A stretch of DNA of 64,000 nucleotides from Aplysia californica (taxonomy: Eukaryota > Mollusca > Gastropoda > Aplysiida > Aplysiidae). The notes beneath the pieces are model-generated. The model was not told the DNA's origin, ran no database searches, and saw nothing but the letters and a program-made list of their open reading frames with translations. Numbering within the stretch: position 1 is the first letter of the stretch; every line of letters starts with the position of its first letter. The stretch spans positions 423,351 to 487,350 of the forward strand of contig NW_004797845.1 in the NCBI RefSeq assembly GCF_000002075.1. The letters run 5' to 3'. Both the position numbers and the translations under genes were made by a program. Positions 10,040-22,100 of this stretch are shown here, piece by piece.

Positions 10040-13039
10040 CTTGGGCATTGGGTTAGAAGGAAATGTAAGATAAAAGACAATTACCCTTTCTATAGGTGGC
10101 ACTTTAGAATCTATTTAAATGCCACTTATTGTTATATCTGATCTATATAATATATGTTCCACGCTAATAACCGTTCGGTGTAATCTTAAGATTGTCTTGC
10201 ACATTTCAATGATCGTATAATTGGGCTGCAATCTGAAGATATTGTGTTAATATTGTATATTTTTGAAATAATAAAAAAAAAAATTCACTTCCATCTGTAT
10301 TCTTTTACTCACATCAAGGAACATTCACATATAATTATTATATCTTCAAAAGTGTAAAAGTATGAAAATTAAAATTAAAATTGACATGAAACTGAAGAGC
10401 TCACAAGAATGATACAATTATAACGATCGTTAAAACGCAGCGCAGTCCTAAGATTGCTGTACAATTATAGTATGCGATAGTTAAAATGCACAAGGTAATT
10501 TTAAGATTGCACCGATCAGTAATTAGTCACGGCTGTTCGGAAGCAGTATTTTAGTTCGCAGACAGCCAGCGCGCCATATCTTGTAATCTGACCCCGGTTA
10601 CGGGGTCTTGAACTCGTGGCCAGGGGAATTCCTCGTGTCCCGCTGACACAGTGATCTATAAAATGAGATGTTAAACAGGCTTCTAGGTTTATCAGATCTG
10701 GAGAAATAAAGAGGGAACGTGATACAAAAATTGCCGGAACAGAGTTACACAGGCACGGCGGCGGGCATCGCTATTGTGGCGGTTTAAGCGTGGGAATGGC
10801 CGACTGACACTGATTTATTACCTTCGTGTGGAAGGTCTGACGGGGGCTCGGTCAATATCTAAAGTACCACTTTCAGTGGGATTTTAGCTGCCGTGTAGTG
10901 CGGAACATTTATTTAAGTAGAGAAGTTTACTTACACCAGTAGGCTAATAATAGTTGTAGCCTTGTGCTTATCTAACAATTTATAAACCATAGAGGCGTAG
11001 CCACTGTAGGGCTAGGGTTTCTTTAAAGCCTAACCATCAGCATAATTTCCTTTTTCCTTTTTTGAACTGAATTTGATATCAATTTAACGAGTGATTTTTA
11101 TGATTCATGTGCCTTTGTGGTGACGTACATTTTTAATAGCCTTTTTGTGTAGCTCTGCTCTGTTTATTATAGTAGTATTAACTCATAATCTGAAGGCTTT
11201 ACCAGATGCATCTCTGATCAACTGATAAAACTAATTTCTTTGTACGTTCCCCACAGGTTGTCACCGGCCAGGGTCACTCAGTAGTCTAGCAGTCACCTGT
11301 GAATATCGTAGGGGTGTGTTGAGGAAAATAACACCTTATCATTTATTTCAAACACAATAAATATGTTTAGGAATGAATAACCTCCTCTCATAAAAATTGA
11401 TATATAAGTTATTATGAGCGGTAATGCCCATTCGAATAATCCATACTTTATTGTTATTATCATGAACGATATAGAGTTTGAAAGGAAAAAAAGTATTAGG
11501 AGAATTTCCAAATGGTTTGCTCTCAAATTTTTTCCTTCCTGAACTAGTTTTCACTTGACAGTGACAATGGTTTTAAGACCATCAAACAGAATTATTTTTA
11601 TCAGGAATAACATTTTGTGTAAAAATAATGTCACTTGGAAGATTTTTAAATAAAGAAATGGAAGTCTTATGTCCTGGTTATCGGTTCGAGTTCCTCATCA
11701 TGTTTTAGAAGTGCGTCACTTTGCTCAAATTTTATTGGATTAACATCAATAGACAACTTTACGTGTTCCAAATGAGACGTGTGCCTCAGTTTCGAATCAA
11801 CGCAGACGGTTCCAGAAGTAGACCACAAACGTTTAGTTGAATCAAACTGACACACACATACATACTTTGGCTGCAGAAATATATGAGACCCGCTGATTGC
11901 TCTGCTAGCATTGTAAGCTAAGTGGGGCCATGCTGATTTGGGACCCATTGGAAAGTGAGGGTACCTAAATACACTAATCAGTGTGCATAGAATTTGAGAC
12001 CTGGGTAATTCTTACCTTAAACCACTTGTGTAGAGTATATTTAGTTGTTGTTAATGCTCTTAGGCACTTGAGTTTGAGTGAATAACTTCTGGTTGCCTTA
12101 CTTTGGATTGGTCTCTTTGAATTGACTTTTATTACCCAATATATTCTCGGCTCGGTCTAAAACTCGATAGTCATGTGCTTAAAGTGCAGCTGTCGAAGTT
12201 GCGACTTCACGAAGTGATCTTTTTATGTTATGCTTATAGTGATGTTTGATTTTCACACACCATTTTGATAGCAACAAGGGATAACATTGTTGAAGATGTC
12301 AAAGAATTTGTTGTCTTTTACATTTTAATACCTGACTTGCTGTTTTAAACTTCAGATGTCTTTTTTTTCCCAGTCCCATCTGAAATTAAAATTTCCAGGC
12401 TAAAAGAATTTGGCATTTGTTTCCAGTTTTTACAATCAGTGTTTTCCTTTTAGGACCTATATTTTTTCAACGTGGGAAGGAAGGCTTAAAAGTCGTAATG
12501 TTGGTCTGTCCTTTGTTTACCTCTATTGTACTGTGTAAATTAGTATAGAGAGAGAGTATTTGCGTATGAATTATGTTTTTTTCTATACTCTTGGCATCTG
12601 ATTATCTTATGTGATCAAACCCATTGTTATAAGCTCAAGTAAACTTTGATTTTCATGTGTATTATTAATATAATATATTCTCTTTTTCTTTTAACAAAAG
12701 CTAAGCCACTGTAGTCTTTGCCAAATTGATTAGTAATATATATATATATATTAGCGGTACCGTCAATCTTGCTCAGTTTGAAGCATACATCCAGCTGATT
12801 AGGTTTGAATCTCATCATCAGGTTCCTTAGATAGAGCATGGACACTACTTTAAAAACTTTGACATTACCTTTGGAGCATCAAGAGGAAGCATCAAGATTG
12901 ACTATTGAAATTAAAATTTTATTTAATCATTTCCTTTGTCCAGCTACACGTTTTGCCTCACATCCTCTCCTAGTATGGCGAAATGTTCTACTGCTTCATT
13001 CCATGGTTGGTTTTTATTTATTTTTATTTTCTCTTTCAG
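10040..13039. other. Sequence immediately upstream of the UBR2 start exon; no gene recognised
   Basis: This is AT-rich sequence with one CpG-richer patch (about 10560-10880, including ggcacggcggcgggcatcgc) that could belong to the promoter or a non-coding first exon. That is inference only. A 93-codon minus-strand frame at 11948-11667 is the longest here and I cannot assign it. No convincing TATA box, RNA gene or repeat boundary was seen. Confidence 0.3.
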
Positions 13040-13199
13040 GTCCACTAAATTGTTGGGTTTAACATCAGACAAGATCTTTGAGAACTTTTGCTTCTAACTG
13101 GGGACTCATGTTTCCGACAAAGTCTAACTTTTTCAACTGTTTGTGAGAATGGACTCTTCAGGAGGTGTACAGGTGTTTGATCAAAAGGCTGTGATACAG
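13040..13199 (+). CDS. UBR2: UBR2 exon 1: end of 5' UTR plus start codon (coding 13149-13199)
   Basis: A tctctttcag acceptor precedes 13040 and CAG|GTTTGT closes the exon. The ATG at 13149 gives [17 protein letters not shown] (residues 1-17), ending in phase 0. Because an acceptor precedes it, at least one non-coding exon should lie further upstream. The next intron (13200-16067) holds a dispersed-repeat copy, a pogo-like element and two copies of an aaagactgtcatgctctg block (13247-13350, 15650-15740). Confidence 0.8.
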
Positions 13200-16100
13200 G
13201 TTTGTTGTTGCTTTTCTATGTATCGTATAAATTATAAAGTAGTATGAAAGTCAACAACGGGAAAGACTGTCATGCTCTGTATAAAACAGATTTTAAAAAT
13301 CTTTCATCTTATAACCTTTTTATGACTGGTTTGTTCTAACTTCCAGGAGACTGATTTTAAAAAGAAATGAGTGCTTCTGATATTCAGCATTTTTATAAAT
13401 AGAAATCTGTACATAATGAGAGTTCTGTACTTGCGGCTCATAATATCAACTTGCCATTAAAATTTTCACATGCAAATCGGCTTAAGTCTGGCTAGACGTG
13501 ACAAAATTTTGGTACATAATTATTTCCTCCTTGCTTTCATTCAGTAATTATTTCTGTCTAAAAAGAACAGTGAATTGTGATTTTAGAAAGAAATTCATTA
13601 TACTAGAAAGTATCTTTTTCAACTCTATCTAGATCTTGAGATAAAATTTGTCAGTGTGAGTATTAAACTGTATTTTACGGGAGCAGGATAAAGATGGATT
13701 AAAAGACACAGATATCAAAATCTACAATAAGTGGAAACGGTGCTTTGAGGTTGACATTTGGACATTTTAATTTTTTTTTAAACTAAGGAAGATGAGGTAA
13801 AGGCTTGGTGGCGGGATTGTATTGTCTAGAGTGATGTTCCTAGATTTTGCATACTGTCGATGATGAATTGAATTTTATAGTGGCAATACAAAGGGGATTT
13901 GGTTTTAACATAACCAGATGTATTATGTAGATAAAGAAAACAGATAAATTAAGGCAAATTTGTGGTGAATAAAATAGGTGTTATGCGTTGTTGGCTATCT
14001 CTTCTAACAGACACCCAAGTGCCATTTTCAACTTTCTAAAAGCACTAAATTTCAATTTCAAAGGGGCCTCCCCACTGAATCCCCACCAGAATGCTTTCCC
14101 TTCGATCCAGTTCAGCTTTCAGACCCCTGCATTGAATATTTAATTTTCCTTACTCTTTTGGTTAGTCTATTAGAATCACTGAAAATGTATTGAGTTACAT
14201 ATCATTACTTTTGCTAGGAACTGATAATTCCTGAAAATCAAATCATTTGTTTAAATGTTTAAATAATGGAGATGCATTCTAATTCTAATGTAGGGGAAAA
14301 ATTGTCTTGTGTCATCTTTTTTGGGAACAAGGCCTACTGGGCACTCTGAAAAAAATGTAATTTGTCAAGAGTTTTTTCGCTTTTCAAAACGTCCTGGTGT
14401 TAATGTCGTATGAACTCAATTTTTTTGCTACTGCTGTCTTTCATCGACCTAAGATCGCATGAAATTGAAATGTTCTCCCATTTTTGGTCACAAAGGGGTT
14501 GGTAGGTTTGGGAAACCCAATTCTTCTAAGACTTCTGCTGTGGAGTAATATAGTAAGAGCACATATAAATACAGTGGAACCTGCCCTGACGGCCACCTCT
14601 ATAAGACGGCCACCTGTACAAACGGCCACTTTCCGTTTCCCCCCTTGCGTTTTTTCTATATAATTTAACTGTGTGAAATGGGCACCTGTCCAACGCGGCC
14701 GCGGCCACCTTATTTCAACACACAACCCCTATCACACTAAGCAATAACACCCGTCTAAGACGGCCACCTTAGTGACTCCATTTCGTTTAGTCATAAATTG
14801 TGCTTTGGCCCCTGGCGTTGTGGGCGAGCCGTCATAATTCAATCCCCTGTTGTTGTTGTTTGGTAGTCCCTCCAACCGATCATGTTGCGTAGGCCCCTCC
14901 TACTGTTGACCAATAGCTACCAATTTTCAGCTGCTGGTGAGGTAAGCGTGTGATCCCTCATAACCCATAAGCCCCGCCCAGAACTGAAACACAAATCGTA
15001 AGCAAGATGAGTGGTCACTGTTTACCCAGTCTGTAACAAAGTAACAAAGGACGTCAACATGAACTTGTGACAGAAACGTCGCTCGTTCTCCGAGTGGTGG
15101 CGACCCAGGAGTTTGTTTTTACTTCGCACTCGGTCTTCCTTGTCTGATACATTTCGTTTTATTGTCACCATTTTGCGAAATCAGCAACAAAATAAAAATT
15201 ACAAACAAAATACAAACCACCACCAACAACAACAAAAACAACAATGCGGCTATTTTCGATTGTGACCTCTGATAGGAATAATTTGTTTTCTTCTTCTTGA
15301 TCAGTCCTGCCTAAGACGGCCACCTGTCTTATACGGTCACTTTTCTCCTTGACAATGGGTGGCCGTCTTACACAGGTTTGACTGTACTTGTGAATTAGAC
15401 AAACCCTGTTTTATTCATCCTAAGGATAGACCTTTGTTGAGACCTTGGCTCTATCCCTTGTGCTCTGGCTTATTGATAATGATTTAGGTAATGAGTAGGT
15501 CTGGTAGGTAGTTATGGTGTTATGTAAAGGAAAATGAAGTGAGGGAGAGAGAACGGATGAGATGACTTTGTATAATTTGTTCAGTCTTCAGACATTTGAT
15601 AGGAATGAAATGTTCTCAGGCAATCCCATTTTCATTTTCAGAACCAAAGAAAGTCAACAATGGGAAAGACTGTCATGCTCTGTATAAAACAGCTTTTTTT
15701 CATTCTTTCATCTATTACCTTTTTATGACTGGTTAGTTTCTGCTCTCTAAGGAGGGAAATGCATGTGAACTGATTTGTACACAAACTCATGAAGATCAAC
15801 ATGTTATTTTTAAAAAAAAGAACCTGAAATCTTAGGGGTTTTTTTGTGATAGGATAGTTAGCTTCTGACTTGAGATGTCCTGCATGAAGACTGCTGTTCG
15901 GTCCATGAAAGCTTGCTTTCTGCTGTTAAATAAACATGAAGGAGTACAAAGTAGGATCAAGTTGTGATCACATTGAAATTGTATGATGAGGAAACCAAGT
16001 AAGCTTCTCATTGCTCAAAAGTAACCAACAAGCATAGAAATTATAAGTTAATCCTGTGTCATTTCAGCGATGGAAAAATGGTCTCCTGACCAGCCAGGAA

Positions 16101-19100
16101 CAATTTGAGCAGGCGGTCTACCAACATTTTGCCGAGTTTGTGCCTCTCGTGTATGCCAACAATTTGGACAATGAGAAAGAGGAGCGCCGGGCCCGGAAGT
16201 TTCTCTTCCATCCCCTGGAGGAGTTCATGTGTCAGGAAGACCCTGGGATTATGTTTCAGAAGTTAGGCCATATGGATAAACCCTCACAGCTATGCGGACA
16301 CAACTTTAAGAATGGAGAACCAACTTACTCTTGCAGGTGAGAATAAAAAAAATAGGTGTTGATTTTGTTCCTTGTTTGTATTCTTGTTGTTTATCTCTTA
16401 CCATTTTGTCACCTTCAGAATCAGCCCCTTGCTAGTTCTCAGCAGGTGGGTCAAGGACACAACTAGTTGGACATACTTCTTTGCTCTCACTCTTGGTTCT
16501 GTATGCCAGTCTTGTTCTGTCCCAGCATTGGCTCATCATATTGATTTCTTTATCTTCACTTCGAAGACTTTGATGATCTCTCACGTAGTTCAGTTTGTAG
16601 GTGTCCGAAGGGTGTCACTGGTAGGTCCTACTTCACTACTTTCTGTCTCTTGTTTCTGTCTCTCTCTCTTGCTTTTTCCGAAGACTAAATGACCGTTATT
16701 GTGTCAATGTGCTTCATTTTACTCAAAAAAGAACAACAAAAAAGCAAACCCCAATTTGGCTTGCATAGAAGAACATATCATCAGAATGAAAATAGTCTTC
16801 CAGCTGCAAAACTATGGGGGAAAATCACCAACACCCATGCTCATACATTGAATTCCACCTGCCTAATTTAAAACCGCCTTTGTCATTAAACTCTGGTTTT
16901 GTGTTATTTTTGGGGTTTCAAAAATTGTTTTGGACAAGTTTGCCTTCACTACCTTACAACGTAAACAAAGATATATTCCATCCAAGTTGTCAAGTAGAGA
17001 GAGGAAAGCTTGGTATCCAGTGGATTGCCTTTAAGAGGTCACAAGGAAGGAATCGAACTCATTCATTCTATGACAATTATGTTATTTACTGTTTTTCACA
17101 GAACTTGATTGATTTGTCTGTTCTCCCAGGGATTGTGCCTATGACCCCACATGTGTTCTCTGCATCACATGTTTCCAGAAAAGCACTCATAAAAACCACA
17201 GATATCGGGTAAGTGTATGTTGCTTTTCTGATTTGGTTCTTGAACTGACTTGAAAGATAAACAACATTAATATTAGCAATTGAGAGCCTCTGGATACATC
17301 AAATGGTTCACCATTCTTTATTTGAAATCCGTGTTGTACTTAGTTGTAGACATGTTGTTACATTTCCAGTATCAGAGAACGTTTAGTTTTTATGCTGTGG
17401 ATTTCATTGCTTCTTATAACCGCTCTTGGCTGCTGTCCACCCTTCAGCTTATGTTTTAGTAATGAACATTTTAAAAATTGAAAAAGAATTGTTAAGATTC
17501 CATCAATTTCAAATTCGTAATGATGGACAGCCCTTCTGTTTTGTGTTAGTGAGGAGACTTTCAAAACTTCATTTTTAGAAAAACTGATGTTGAATAGTGC
17601 TGTGCAACTTGGAGGAATCAAAGTTCTTTGAAGTGTGAAGTCACTATTTGTACTATTTGAATACTGCATGGGGCATGGGGATGAGTTTTTTTCTTCTTAT
17701 ATTTAATATTTTAAGCTATGTTTGTTATTCAATATTTACTGTTCACAGTGCAATTTATCCAGAACTATTTGCCCAAGCCAGTGATTCTCAGCTCTGTGTG
17801 TGTCTGCCTTTTCACATGCCGATTGGCTGCAGTTTATTATCTCTCATTTTATTGGTTCCCACCACACGTACCCACCTAAGGTGTGGGTGGTTGGCGGGTG
17901 CTCTGGTGTGGTTTGCTCCTTCTTTCCTATCAAACATCTATCGCTCTTATCTCCCCTTCTTCTTTTTTATGTTTGTTACTCTCTTGTAACACCTCTAATC
18001 TTCTGGCACTCATATGACCTTTTGCAGTTGCGAGCGCCGTAAAACCTCTACTAAAACTGAAACTGAAACCACCTAAGGTGCCAATGGATCTCGCAAGTGT
18101 GGCTGCTAATATTATTTTTTTGGGGGTGTCTTTTTAGGCCCCTTTCCTGCAGTACATTATAAGCCGTAATATGATCATGTCACATCACCACTTATACTGC
18201 TTTGAACTTGGAATAGGGTAGGGGAGCTCATTGGGTTTGCAAAGCTATCCATCACACTTCGGGAGTCATGGGTCCTTAAGCTTTTCATGGTGTGACTAGT
18301 GAATATTGCACTGTGTGCTTCCCGGGAAGCTGAGAATGTTTTGGAATGTTCTAGGGTCTGCTGGGGTAATAATAGTTGAAAAGGGCATATTGCATGCTAT
18401 AGAGCTTGGATATGCACTACATAAATGCATTTATTATTATCATTAATGAGTGATAGGGAAATAAATCTCACAGGGATGTTTTATAACTCTTGTTGTCTCT
18501 GTTCATCACTCTGTCTGATAAATCAATTAATACAAAGTTTTTCTGCAATGTCTCAGTTATTTGAGACATAGACATGCTCTAACTTTTTGTCAAGTTGAGA
18601 AAAATGAGACGAAAATCCATTATCTGTAGAAATTAAATGTGATTCAAATAGCTTTGCTGGGCTTCAAAAAGCTTTAGCAGGGAAAAATAATTAGCATTGA
18701 GTAATAAAGTTGAATAGGCCCAGCTCAAATGTTCAAATTCAAATTATAAATGAGTCAACTGTTTTAAGATGGATTTCTGCCTTTTGGAAATGAGCAAAAC
18801 GGATGTTCCATCTCGTTGAGTTGTTCTAGTTGAGATAAATGTGTCTCTGTGGTATGAACTTTTTTTTTGCAAGCCTGATTCTGGGGTGGGATTTAAAAAA
18901 ATAAAAATCTTGGGACCTCTCAAGCTTAGATCACCTACCTGAAGAGTTATAATTATTGCAAAGAGAAACATAGTTCAACTCTTTTATTTGTGGATGCAAC
19001 TGAAAACTGATACGAAGTATAGCATCAAAACTGTGGTTGTGAAATTATAGCAATTCAGTGTCAGTCAGGTCAAACTCAGTTCACATTGCCATCCTTCAGC

Positions 19101-22100
19101 AGTCAAACGAGTAGTTGCCTGCTCTGATAACTAGTAATTTAAGCCCAGAATGAAGGGAATAGGGTTGTATTATGGATAAGAATAGCAGTGACAATCGTTG
19201 TCATTGCTAAGCATGGTCTGTGCCGTGTTGGGTGCTTTGGTCCAACAAAGCTTATGTTTCTTGTGAGATCAGAAGGTGCCAAGGGACATAGTAAAGTTCT
19301 TTCCTTGCTTATGAGAATTTTCATTGTCCAATAAAATACATTCGTTAGTGTCTACTTTCAGGTATGAACTGTTCTGTTGGTTTGTTTTTACTTTCATTTG
19401 TTGTCTTTGAAGTTACGACCATGACCTAATTGTGTTGAAAGTGCCGTAAAACTTTTACTAAAACAAAAATATCTTCCCCTGCTATAGAACTGCCCCAGTT
19501 CTTTTGACTTTTTTTTTTTTAGAGAGACATGAGGATAGGAAGTCCTTTTGTGTATAAAAAACACCACATCAAGATAATTTGTGCCTACTTCATCATTTTA
19601 GCCATGGCAATCGGGGAAAAAAAGTTATTTAGTTTGAAGATTTTAACAACTGTCACATTTGTGTTTATTTCTATTTTGGTGTTGTTACAAATACAGAACT
19701 GCTTTGTTTCCCCTGTGCTTGTGTAGATGAGCACATCTGGTGGTGGTGGTTACTGCGACTGCGGTGACACTGAGGCATGGAAATCTGATCCCTCCTGCGT
19801 GCTTCACACACCACGTCGGGTAGAGGAGACAGTGAGTGGAGATTGAGTTAACATAAAAAAGAGATAGCTCTGAGTAATTTTTGGGCTAATACTAGGTGAC
19901 GTTGCAACAGAAAGGACCTATTTATATAAAAAAAAGGCAGTATGCTAGTCTCAAAACCCATTTTTAGAAATTTGCATGCCTAAGTTCACTTGAATGTATT
20001 ACAAGGTTGTCCATATTAGGTCTTACAGACAGGCAAGGAGGCTTTCACAGAGGTCTTAAGAAAGATGAATGGGTACACAACTGGTTTAAATTATAAAAGT
20101 AGAGAATGGAAAGGAGAAGTAAAACTTGACATATGTACTGTTTTATACAACAGGAATTAGATGGCAGTTTTGAAAAAAGAAGTGATTCTTTTTTTTTTTT
20201 TTTTGGTCAATTAGTTGTTGTAAGGGTTTTTTTGTAGATAGAGGAAACAAATTTTAGTGAGATGCTCCCTTATAAAAAAGTTTGACTGGTTTTATGCTTT
20301 CCAATGTAGATGAGCTTGCTTCTGAAGTGATTTTACATGTTTGCAGTATTGGACTGTCTTTTTTTATTTTCATCTGCGTACGTGTTGACCTGACTTGGGC
20401 CTGTTGTCAAGAATATATCCAGTTATTTTTAGTTTTAGACTGTCGAAAGTGGTTATAAATTCACTGAAAGTGGTTTTCATGTTTACATATGAGAGGTCAC
20501 TGTTATTTTGGTTTGAACTGAGCTTTCCTGTATGCTTTGTATTATGTGTCATTGTTTACAAAACTTGAAGATGTATAGAAGTAAGAATTTTTTGGAAAAT
20601 ATTCAAACTTCTGTAGACTCTTGTACTGAAGGAGAGCACTTTTATGAATAATGAAGAAGAGTTTAGGTCTTCAATTTTTACCCTTTATCTTCATTTTTCA
20701 CAAAAGGGTTAGGTAAAATTAGAAAAGCTTAAAAATGGATATTGAATGCTTTGCTTTCACCTTCTGGTATCTGCACAAGGAACAACTGAAGGAGTAGTTT
20801 TCAGGCTAGTTGAACAGCAGTGAGGAGAGAGCTCAGTGTGTAACAATAAAAAAGGTAAAGGCCATGTTATGTCCATATTTGAAAAAATAATTCTTGTAAG
20901 CCCACTTCAAGGTATTGAAAAAACCCCAAACTTTTTTTACCCATCCGTTCTTTCAGGGAAATGAGGTGAACCTTCCAGGAGACATGCAGCAGTTTGTCAT
21001 TGGCATGTTTCGCTGTGTGCTCAAGTTTACTGCTGCTGTGCTGACGTGGGACGAGAATGTCACTCTGCCGCTGGGTTTGCAGCGAACAGACGCAGCTCTG
21101 GCCAACATGCCTTACTTGTGTATGCTGTACAATGATGAAGTGCATACTTATGATCAGGTGTCTTTTCTTTCTACCTCAACATTTTTCTTCTTTTAAGAAT
21201 GGTTTTTATACGTTTCCATGGTTTGAAGAGAACAGGGAGCAGATCCTTCTTTACTATAGAATTGTTTGAATACATTTTTGTTGGATTTGTTACCATGAAA
21301 AGATGTTTTGTTTTAAGACAGTTTGATAATGGAAGTGAGTTGGGAGAAATGTTTTTTGTTTTTTTTAGTGTACTTGAACTGTTTTGATTCAGGAGGATAA
21401 GATCTGGGAACCAGGTTCTAAGATTAGAGTGCTGTGCACCTCTGTTGGATGCCTCGTATGTAGGCTGTTACGTCATTGTAGCTTGTCACTGTATGAAATC
21501 ATTGGTGATTAAAATTGTTTCAATGATTTTGCTTTTTTTTCCAAAATCAATACTTTGACCATGATGAGGTGATTGCAAGATTTTCAGAGTTGCTTCTTCC
21601 TATGCTCTCTTAGTCCTTTCAACTCTGGCTCTCAGTACTTGCTGCTTACCACTTTGACTTTTTGCTTGTTTGGAAACCTTTCTATAAAGGTTTTGCTTCA
21701 ATGAGTATGCGCAATATAAATTTAAAAAATAATAATATAATTGCTTGATCAAGTGACTGAATGGTAGTTCCCTATTTAGGTAACTACTTGTACCTGGTCA
21801 ATGTTTGTCTTTACACTCCCTGAGTTTCAGCCAAACTACCTAAAATTGATTCTTAATCAATCTGAAATAGGAAATTTTAGGTTAACAGCCCTGTGAACAA
21901 GTTCATGCATATTTTTTTTCCCTTCCCAGTCTGGTCTTTAGCTACTTTATAATTCCAAACAGCTTCTCTTCTTCCTCCACTGGACTTTGTGATGATTGTT
22001 ATTGTGTGGTTAGATGACAGGTGCTCTGGTGTAGTTTGATCAATGCTTTTCTATCTGACATCTATCATCCTTATCTCTCCTCCTTTTTTTTTTGTGTTTG

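Noticed and set aside
9604-10056. 150-codon plus-strand open frame
   Set aside because: It runs through dispersed repeat D, a GC-rich segment and the second fold-back repeat. Its composition follows the repeats and no family is recognisable.
11667-11948. 93-codon minus-strand open frame upstream of UBR2
   Set aside because: It has a moderately protein-like composition, but no recognised family, no partner exon and no sign of conservation that I can judge.
16056-16058. Alternative start codon of UBR2 in front of exon 2
   Set aside because: It lies within the acceptor region of the intron (ATG TCA TTT CAG). Exon 1 at 13149 joins in phase, so this ATG would need intron retention.
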